Of a stretch of DNA of 21,340 bases, positions 15,151 to 21,340 are shown one piece after another; the first letter of the stretch is position 1; every line of letters starts with the position of its first letter. Source of the DNA: Coemansia sp. RSA 1804. Lineage: Eukaryota > Kickxellomycota > Kickxellomycetes > Kickxellales > Kickxellaceae. A program made the position numbers and the translations under genes. The stretch is taken from the NCBI GenBank assembly GCA_027578815.1, contig JANBTH010000306.1:1-21340 (forward strand). The letters are read 5' to 3'. Under the pieces are notes generated by a model that saw nothing but the letters and a program-made list of their open reading frames with translations, searched no databases and was not told where the DNA came from.

Positions 15151-15176
15151 GAAATAATTCCAAATTTAAAATCTTT

Positions 15177-16616
15177 TTACTTTTTCGCGCTGCCAAGACC
15201 CGAGCGGAAGTACACGATGTCGCCGTCCTCAATGAGCGCATCCTTTCCGCGGATATAGAGCTTGCCCTGGGCCTTGAGCTCAGCCTCGGAGCCGGCAGCC
15301 TTGAGCTCATCGAACTTCATAACATCGACCTGGATGAGCGAGTCGGCGATATCGTTGTGGACGTTGCGCGCAGCATCGGTCATCTTGGCCTTCTTCCGGC
15401 AGGTCCAGCCGCGCACCTCGGTGCCCTGGCCGGCGGTGAAGAAGTGCATCAGATCGAGCGAGTCGTAGCCGGTGAGGATGATCTTGGGGAACGCCGACAC
15501 TGCCTTGATCTCCTCGAGATAGGCGGCACGCTCGGCGTCATCCATGCTGGCGAGCTTGGTCTCAAAGTCGCCAGAGAAGGGAATCAGCTTGTCGCCGGGG
15601 TTGTGCTCGTCGATCCACTTCTTGATGACCGGGAGGAACTTGTTCTTCTTGCGCAAGTAGTCGCGCTCGCTCAGGTTGACCAGATACGTCACAGGCTTGG
15701 CGGTCAGCAGGTGCTGGCTGTTGATGACCGCAATCTCCTTGTTCGTCCACTCGCCCTTGCGCACATCGTTGCCGGCGGCAACCCAGTCGCGCACCTTGAC
15801 AACCATGGCGAACTCGTCCTTCTTCTTCTTGTCGTCGGCCGACCCGCCGGTGCCCATGCGGTCGATGTTGCGCTGGTTGTCGCCGATGTACTTGTTGAGC
15901 ATCGCAAGATCCTTGAGCCGCAGCTCGTAGTGGATGATCTCCAGATCACGGTCGGGATTAACCTCGCCCTCAACATGCACGACGTCGGGGTCGTCGAACG
16001 CGCGGATCATGTGGAAGATGCCGTCGACTGCGCTGATGTGCGACAGGAAGGCGTTGCCCAGTCCGGCGCCCTCGGCCGCGCCCTTGACAAGCCCGGCGAT
16101 ATCCGTCACCGAGAGGAACGCCGGCACGCGCGACGACGGCTGGTACTGGGCCACCAGCCAATCAAAGCGCTCGTCGGGGACCGCCACACGTGACACCGAC
16201 GGATCGATCGTGCAGAACGGGTAGTTCTCCGCCGACACTGCCGACTTTGTGATCGCGTTGAAGAACGTTGACTTGCCAACATTGGGCAGCCCAACCACTC
16301 CGATCTTCAGGTTGTTGCCGGGACGGCCAAGCTGCATCTTCTCCTCCACCACGTTCTTCTTGGGCGGCATCTTCTTCTTGCTGGCTGGCTTTTTGCTCCT
16401 ACACGCAGCGGATGTCCCAAACGCCCGAGTGGCGGTGGCATAAGCGAGGCAGCGAGGGATGTTGTTAGTTGGCTGTCTGTGCAACAGTAGCAGTGATCGG
16501 CTCCAGCGGCACGTGTCTTCTGCTTTTGCTGCTGTCGGTCTGGCAGCGAGCGCTCGCAACGACCAGGAGGGAGTCCTGGGCCGCGCCAGCCTTTTCAGCA
16601 GAAGCACTGCATCCAT
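15177..16616 (-). CDS. OLA1: Obg-like ATPase OLA1/YchF with an N-terminal presequence
   Basis: A ribosome-associated P-loop NTPase of the YchF subfamily, which prefers ATP. The 479-residue form starts at 16616; an internal ATG (Met83, 16370) gives MPPKKN and 397 residues, the usual OLA1 length (human 396). The P-loop is GLPNVGKST (109-117), followed by SAENYPFCTIDP, the switch sequence DIAGLVKGAAEGAGLGNAFLS split over the G2/G3 region, NLSE in the nucleotide-specificity position, FSGDFE, the HFFTAG motif and a C-terminal TGS domain ending EDGDIVYFRSG. Residues 1-82 are rich in Arg/Leu/Ala/Ser with only three acidic residues and end ATRAFGTSAAC, like a cleavable mitochondrial presequence. ATG 16616 has a strong AAAATGG context. 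The G domain assignment is secure; the mitochondrial form is a well-supported inference. Confidence 0.93.
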   Translation of the reverse strand: MDAVLLLKRLARPRTPSWSLRALAARPTAAKAEDTCRWSRSLLLLHRQPTNNIPRCLAYATATRAFGTSAACRSKKPASKKKMPPKKNVVEEKMQLGRPGNNLKIGVVGLPNVGKSTFFNAITKSAVSAENYPFCTIDPSVSRVAVPDERFDWLVAQYQPSSRVPAFLSVTDIAGLVKGAAEGAGLGNAFLSHISAVDGIFHMIRAFDDPDVVHVEGEVNPDRDLEIIHYELRLKDLAMLNKYIGDNQRNIDRMGTGGSADDKKKKDEFAMVVKVRDWVAAGNDVRKGEWTNKEIAVINSQHLLTAKPVTYLVNLSERDYLRKKNKFLPVIKKWIDEHNPGDKLIPFSGDFETKLASMDDAERAAYLEEIKAVSAFPKIILTGYDSLDLMHFFTAGQGTEVRGWTCRKKAKMTDAARNVHNDIADSLIQVDVMKFDELKAAGSEAELKAQGKLYIRGKDALIEDGDIVYFRSGLGSAKK

Positions 16617-16652
16617 TTTGCAGCACAGATAAAGAGAGTGGGTGCTTTCTTG

Positions 16653-16713
16653 CTGGGCAGTCAGAAGAGAAAACAAGAAGGAAGTAGGATAACGGAATCA
16701 CGAATTGGCTTAC
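16653..16713 (-). other. Probable 5'-leader intron of OLA1 (61 bp)
   Basis: On the minus strand CAGG is followed by GTAAGC (donor), a T/C-rich body, a CTGAC branch-point sequence and the acceptor TGCCCAG. Removing it also removes an upstream in-frame ATG at 16676, leaving 16616 as the first ATG. Size and motifs fit the other introns in the window, but no transcript evidence is available. Confidence 0.5.
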
Positions 16714-17512
16714 CCTGCACAAAAGTGTATAGTATAGACGAGTCTGGAAGGGGATTCCCTCTGGCGGATTTCACGCACGAAACGAAAAGAAAACCAATAA
16801 ACGAGTAGAAAAAAGAATGAGCTGATGATGAGAACGATGAAGAGCTGTTTGCGTTCTTGCGTATTACTGTAATTAGCTGCTGGTTCTCTTCTTTCTAGGC
16901 AAGCGAAACACCGAAAACAGAAGCAAGATAAAAAAGCAATGCAAGCACTGAGGAGTCCAGCAGCAGAAGGCAAAAAAAAGCGCATGCACCACAAAAAGTT
17001 TTCGACAACCAAAATGCAATCCAGTCCGGCTCGGCTCGTCGAGCCGTCTGGTCGGCGAGCCGAGGAGCAGCTGGAAGCGAAGAACGAACGATTTGCACAC
17101 ATGCATGTCCATCAAAGACATGAAGCAGAAACAAGGTTAAAAATAAACAAACAAGCGGGCTTGTGGTGGCGATAACAAAAACAGCCAGAGAGAAAGAGAG
17201 ACCTGGAAGCGAAGCAGTAGAGACCAGACCATCCAAGAGGCAAGGAAGTAGCAGCAGTGATTCCTCGTAACAGTCTCTGGCCGGAGCAAGAGCAGAGGAT
17301 ATAAGAGCGCGAACCAGCACAAAGCAAGTCAGAGACAGTTTCCTCCCTGGTTTCTATTTCTCAGCAACAAACAAAACAAAGAAACAATTCACGGGAGGAC
17401 AGTAAGACGCGGTTCTTTCACACATTCAAATGGCTATTAAAGTGACACTGACAAGCGGTAGAGAAAAAAGGGAGGGAAGTAGAGCAGAGTAAGAAGAAAG
17501 AGGGAAAACTCT
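16714..17512. other. Intergenic region between OLA1 and the GPI-protein gene
   Basis: Promoter region of OLA1 on one side and 3' flank of the GPI-protein gene on the other. It contains a 9-bp inverted repeat, CTCGGCTCG (17030-17038) with CGAGCCGAG (17056-17064). A TATAA (17299) on the plus strand has no gene after it: the first ATG reached (17430) gives only 18 codons. Minus-strand frames of up to 141 codons are low complexity and not recognised. Confidence 0.4.
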
Positions 17513-17518
17513 TTTATT
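17513..17518 (-). terminator. AATAAA poly(A) signal of the GPI-protein gene
   Basis: TTTATT on the plus strand, 41 bases after the minus-strand stop at 17559. Confidence 0.5.
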
Positions 17519-17558
17519 TTACACCATCATTCGAACAAAAAAGAGAGAAAAGGAAGCC

Positions 17559-18212
17559 TTAGAAGAGGGCGGCAACGGCAGCAAGAGCAGCGGCGGCGGA
17601 GCCAAGAACGGCCTTTGCGGCACCGCTGGTGTGGGAGTCGGTGGTCTCCTCAGCGTCAGACGACTCGTCCTCCTCGGACGACTCGTCGGCAGAGCCAGAC
17701 TCCTCCTCAGAGTCCTCGGCAGAGCCGGACACCTCATCAACCGACGACTCGTCGGCGGCGGTGGACTCCTCGGCAGCGGTAGACTCGCCAGCGGCAGAAG
17801 ACTCGTCGGCAGCTGAGGACTCGGCGGCGGTCGACTCGTCGGCAGCGGTGGTTGGGCTGGCCGACGACTCGGCGGAGGTTGGCGAGGAAGCGTCTCCGGT
17901 AGGAATTGGGCTTCCGTCAAGCGTAACGCCAGTGACGCCGGCGCGGCTCAGCACTGGGTTCATGATGTCGGGAGAGATGCCGGTGGCCACGTGCTGCACC
18001 AGGTCGGAGTTGAAGTCCTGCGTGATGGCGGTTCCGCCGATGACGCTGGTGGCCTGTGCGTACAGCGATGGGTTGACCAGCGACAGGGCTGGCAGATCAC
18101 CGTTGATGATGCTGGTGATATCGCTCCAGTGCGAGGAGATCTGGTCCATGGTGTTGACATCGGCGGCAGCCGCGGTGGCGGCAACAGCGGCAATGGCAAG
18201 TGCAAACTTCAT
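17559..18212 (-). CDS. GPI-anchored, acidic Ser/Thr/Ala-rich cell-surface protein
   Basis: A probable cell-wall or plasma-membrane surface protein of 217 residues. The signal peptide is MKFALAIAAVAATAAAA (1-17). A folded-looking domain follows (18-105, with DQISSHWSDITSIINGDLP and GISPDIMNPVLSRAGV); I do not recognise it. Residues 107-195 are a low-complexity stalk of Ser, Ala, Glu and Asp, with repeats of the type AADESTAAESS, expected to be O-glycosylated. The end has the GPI signature: small residues SGAAKA (196-201), then hydrophobic AVLGSAAAALAAVAALF to the C-terminus. The start is fixed by the signal peptide; it has its own TATA box at 18432-18438 and a ~190-nt leader with no upstream ATG. 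A 201-codon frame on the opposite strand mirrors the repetitive stalk and is not a gene. Confidence 0.88.
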   Translation of the reverse strand: MKFALAIAAVAATAAAADVNTMDQISSHWSDITSIINGDLPALSLVNPSLYAQATSVIGGTAITQDFNSDLVQHVATGISPDIMNPVLSRAGVTGVTLDGSPIPTGDASSPTSAESSASPTTAADESTAAESSAADESSAAGESTAAEESTAADESSVDEVSGSAEDSEEESGSADESSEEDESSDAEETTDSHTSGAAKAVLGSAAAALAAVAALF

Positions 18213-18390
18213 TTTGGTAGTAAAGTGTGATTAGGGGGTGGTTTGGAGAAACTAAGTAACGAGGTGGGTGTGGCTTTGCGTGGAATGTACAGCAGAATCG
18301 GTTAGAAGAAAAGGAAAGAGCAGACGCGCTTGGATCCAGATATAGAGTATGAAAGATAAAAAAAGCAGAACTAGGCTTGGGAAGGGGAGA

Positions 18391-18429
18391 AGAGGCTCTC
18401 AGAGGCGGGAGGGTCTTCCGAGAGCCTCT
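18391..18429. other. Perfect 10-bp inverted repeat next to the GPI-gene TATA box
   Basis: AGAGGCTCTC (18391-18400) and its exact reverse complement GAGAGCCTCT (18420-18429), with a 19-base loop. It lies 3 to 41 bases downstream of the TATA box in the direction of transcription, so it spans the expected cap site. It may be an operator bound by a dimer or a 5' UTR stem. Confidence 0.6.
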
Positions 18430-18431
18430 GC

Positions 18432-18438
18432 TTTTATA
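18432..18438 (-). promoter_or_regulatory. TATA box of the GPI-protein gene
   Basis: TATAAAA on the minus strand, 220 bases before the ATG at 18212. A start ~30 bases on gives a ~190-nt leader. Confidence 0.65.
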
Positions 18439-18843
18439 CTTGTCCGACCAAACCAAGCATACATGCTCTCAATCCTCCCTCCTGGATGGGATGAATGGAG
18501 GAGCGGCCTGTTTTGCGCACAAAGGCGCTTGATGGTAAAGAGTGGCAGAAAAAGAACGAAAGGAAAGGCACACAGCGCCTCTCTCTCCCCAAGGCTACTC
18601 TTTGCTGTGCTGCGAGATTGCGGATGCGTCCAATCCAACTCCCCCTTTCTGGCAAGCCGGAGCGGAGAACGGGCGCGGGTTTTTTTTTTCTTTTTGCAGC
18701 AAAATCGACTAGGTTGGATGAATGGAATGATGAATTGGAATTGGCTTCTCCTGCACTGCTAATTCAATATTTGCTCATCTTTGAACCCAACGAAACTGCC
18801 TATATTCTTCTTTTCCCAAAGAAAGAGGACTTTCTAAGCAGAA

Positions 18844-18868
18844 GGGGAGGGGGCCAGGGGCAGGGGGG
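18844..18868 (+). other. G-quadruplex motif
   Basis: Four G runs of 4, 5, 4 and 6 with loops of 1, 3 and 2 bases (A, CCA, CA). This is a textbook intramolecular quadruplex pattern with short loops, about 410 bases upstream of the TATA box of the GPI-protein gene. Confidence 0.75.
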
Positions 18869-19522
18869 AGTGATCCGGTTGGTTGCCTGTCCCTCCCCTT
18901 CTTTCGTCTTCGCTCGCACCTCCAATCATCGCCCCCTGCGCTTTGAGCAAGACAAGCAGCGGCCGCCAGCCATTTGCCACGCCCGCCTGGTTCCGCCCAC
19001 TTCCACTCGAGCAAATTCCACTCAACTCCAGCAACTCCAATTCCACTCTTTTTCTGCTAGAGTCGTCGTCCACTCAGTCCGCTCCGTCTTCTATTACCAG
19101 AGAAACACACACATGTGCACATACGAATTGCAATGTTGATAATAGTAATGTTCATATATCATTCCTCTTTCTTTCGTGTCTTCTCTTGTGTTATTTCGTC
19201 TGCTGCGGCTACCACTCTTATTTGCTCATCGTACTTGTCATCCCCCGTTCTTTCCACTACTCGGCAGCCTATTAGATTTGTAAATGGCCATACTGCATTG
19301 GGCTCTCCCATCTCCTGTTTCGCATGTTTTTGGGAAGACAGGTGAATAAAGGAAGAAGCAATCAACTGACTGAACAAGGGGGGGGGGAATTCCTCGGTTT
19401 TGCCTTATAGAGCAAGAGAGGAGGCTCCCATTAGACATCTATTTTTAAACAATGTCGTTCTATTTTTACACAACTGCCGGACGGACAGGCAGACAGCAAA
19501 ATAGAGCAGCAATGCTCTCCCC

Positions 19523-19615
19523 ATGGCTTCCTTTACCGATCCTGCTTTTGAAGATGAAGAGAGGGGGATAAGTGGGGATGAGTCCACTCCACTTGGTGGC
19601 GCCGCAATGGATAAA
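19523..19615 (+). CDS. Orphan candidate first exon (31 codons, then GTAAGT)
   Basis: From ATG 19523 the frame gives MASFTDPAFEDEERGISGDE and then STPLGGAAMDK, and is followed at once by a perfect donor, GTAAGT (19616). The acidic N-terminus looks like that of many cytosolic tails, and its composition differs from the T-rich surroundings. No convincing second exon was found: possible acceptors are CTTCTTCAG before NGQVSIE-stop (20163-20186) and TCTTCACAG at 20229, both ahead of an AATAAA at 20266. It could be the start of a gene with a long first intron, a very small protein or coincidence. Confidence 0.3.
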
Positions 19616-21340
19616 GTAAGTGCTATTGAATTGGCAGCCTCTTTTTTCCCTCTCTCCTTGCTCTACCGAACGTGACATGCCACTACTACAAACCACTATA
19701 CGATTTTTGGCTATGTTGTTATTTTTTGTGCACAAGCCATGTATCACGCATTCTTTGTATATGTCTTTTTTCTTTTCCATGTTCCCATGCACACTCTCCA
19801 GAGCACTTTTTTGTTTGCATTTTCAAAAGGTTGTCGGCAAATCCATCTGCTTGCTTGCCAATCCTGGATTTCTAGAACAAACAAAAATACAGGAATCTTT
19901 TTTTCTTTCTTTCTTTCTGAAAGAGAAACAAGGATGTGGGAAATTTGGTTTTTTTTAGTGTTTGCTTTTTTATCTCTCCATGTATTACGACGTCTTTCGT
20001 ATGCGGGACATACGAAATATCTACCACATGAGTACCTTTTTCCCTCTTTTTTCCTTGCATCTATCTGTTAGTGTGCATATCCATAAAATAGTGCTAATTG
20101 TTGAACAATCAGATGGCATATAGCGTCATTTGGTGTCGTCACTTTTGCTTTTCCTTCTTCAGAACGGACAAGTGTCCATTGAATGAGCAATTGATATAAT
20201 GATCAGATAAGACATTTCTTTCTTCACAGCCGGCCGATAACTATCTTGTTTTTATTTTTAAAGACAATAAAGCATGAAAAATGCAAGCCTCCTAGTCTTT
20301 CTTTGCCTTTTTCGCGCACACACTTCCCCAAAATCAAAACAAAAAAGATAATAAAATTTGGTGCTTAAATTAACTTCCTCGTTTTTCTTCCACTAGTTTA
20401 CATGTGGGACTACTATGTAGCATGTATTCCAACTAGGCATATATCAACATGGAGCAGAATGAAAATAAGAATAAACGCACGTCCCTCTTTCTATTTTTTA
20501 CTTTCTGCTTTCCTTGTCCGTTTTTATTTTACTTTAAAAATGTATTTCCTTTTTTGGGCTTATTTTTATTTTTTGTCAGATAATCTTTTCATATGCCAAT
20601 GCAGTTCAATTGCCCAAAATTCTGTGGTTTAAAATTACGTTGCAAATCCTTTGTTTTCCTAATAAAGCAATATGGATTTTCTCTAGAAGAATGGATTTAA
20701 AATGGTTATCTTTTTCCCGGCTTTCGTGAATAGATTGGATAAAGAAAGAAAGCAAAAAGTGTACAATAATATCAATAGATAGTTTTCATTGTTATTGTTT
20801 TGTTGTTATTGTTGTTGTTTTCTTGGTGATTTTCTGTTCTTTTTTGTTGAGCTGAAGCCATGCGTTTCCGATTCTATACAATTAATATTGGTGTGTGGCA
20901 GCTTTGGTCAGAAAACACATGAAAAAGGCGACAATAGCAGTGTTTACGTTTTCATAAACTACAAAAATAATACACTGAATCATGTGTATATTCTTTCTTC
21001 CATAATAAGAACCACAGCACTGATCTCAGCTTAGCAGCTGGTGCTTGCCAATTGCTGGGGTTCTATTTTTTGTACAATTTTGTTACTGCATCATTACCAC
21101 GCAATAACCTCGGGATCGTCATAAAATAAAAATATGTTAATTGCAAGTCTAAACCATCAGAACGTTGATCACTACTCTCTATACCGTTTCTTTGTTTCTT
21201 TGATCATCCGCTAATGAATAAATAATTTTTTAGCGTTTCATATACTTGCTCTGGCATTCTAGTGTGTACTTGCGTCTATTCACATGTAATGACGAAACGG
21301 CTCTTTCTCCCAATGTCTTGGCATTCCGCGGTCTCATACG

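Larger units (their letters stand above)
18439..21340. other. 2.9-kb gene-poor, T-rich region
   Basis: No recognisable complete gene on either strand. The left part (to ~19,100) is the upstream region of the GPI-protein gene and holds a G-quadruplex motif. A 214-codon open frame (18495-19139, plus) crosses it, but its translation is unlike any protein and it is judged chance. From 19,600 on the sequence is T-rich with many TTTC runs. One candidate coding exon (19523-19615), a 10-G run (19378-19387) and an AATAAA (20266-20271) are the only other notable points. No tRNA-like cloverleaf was seen. Confidence 0.45.

Noticed and set aside
16710..17102. 130-codon minus-strand frame ending at the OLA1 leader-intron donor
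   Set aside because: Its stop codon is the TAA of the GTAAGC donor and the translation looks random, so it is more likely 5' UTR or promoter sequence than an OLA1 exon.
17298..17490. Plus-strand TATAA followed by ATG 17430 as a possible gene
   Set aside because: Only 18 codons follow, and any spliced continuation would run antisense into the GPI-protein gene.
17629..18234. 201-codon Ser/Asp-rich frame opposite the GPI-protein gene
   Set aside because: A mirror of the repetitive stalk codons; it lacks a signal peptide, whereas the minus-strand frame has signal peptide, GPI tail and TATA box.
18495..19139. 214-codon plus-strand open frame
   Set aside because: Translation has homopolymers and no recognisable domain, crosses the quadruplex and promoter region, and lacks supporting signals.
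1..21340. tRNA, rRNA or other classical RNA genes
   Set aside because: Looked for T-arm and B-box-like sequences by eye; the hits (for example 8600 and 13190) lie in coding or spacer sequence without a cloverleaf.

Overview
The window looks like a nuclear segment of an early-diverging fungus. The reasons are short GT-AG introns, TATA-box promoters with AATAAA signals, single-copy eukaryotic housekeeping genes (alanyl-tRNA synthetase, VPS4, SSL1, an OLA1-type ATPase), secreted Cys-rich and GPI-anchored Ser-rich proteins, and a sphingomyelin-synthase-like lipid enzyme. The protein style would fit Kickxellomycotina (Coemansia and relatives), but that is a guess from composition and not shown by the sequence.

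Layout. At 1-6081 three GC-rich housekeeping genes lie head to tail on the plus strand: the 3' part of ALA1, VPS4 (three exons) and SSL1 (a TFIIH subunit). At 6.6-9.9 kb come a TATA-driven secreted Cys/His-rich protein and a multi-pass PAP2_C membrane protein. At about 9.95-15.1 kb the base composition falls sharply to AT-rich and the sequence becomes a tandem array with a period of about 1.93-2.02 kb. Each unit carries two tiny, separately promoted genes, called A and B here. Their protein products look like ubiquitin-fold (beta-grasp) domains. Three units are visible: a remnant (unit 0), unit 1 (A broken, B intact) and unit 2 (A intact, B without a usable ATG). At 15.18-16.62 kb (minus) an OLA1/YchF ATPase carries an apparent mitochondrial presequence upstream of the usual start. 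At 17.56-18.21 kb (minus) lies a GPI-anchored acidic Ser-rich protein with a TATA box and a hairpin near its cap site. The last 2.9 kb is T-rich and gene-poor, with a G-quadruplex motif and one orphan candidate first exon.

How the genes fit together. The housekeeping genes share no pathway and are ordinary eukaryotic neighbours. The A/B array is the part of the window not explained by known families. It is a repeatedly duplicated pair of ubiquitin-like genes in a compositional island, in which exactly one intact copy of each partner survives. Its non-coding A-to-B spacer is better conserved than its coding parts. All protein identities come from reading motifs by eye; no search was run.
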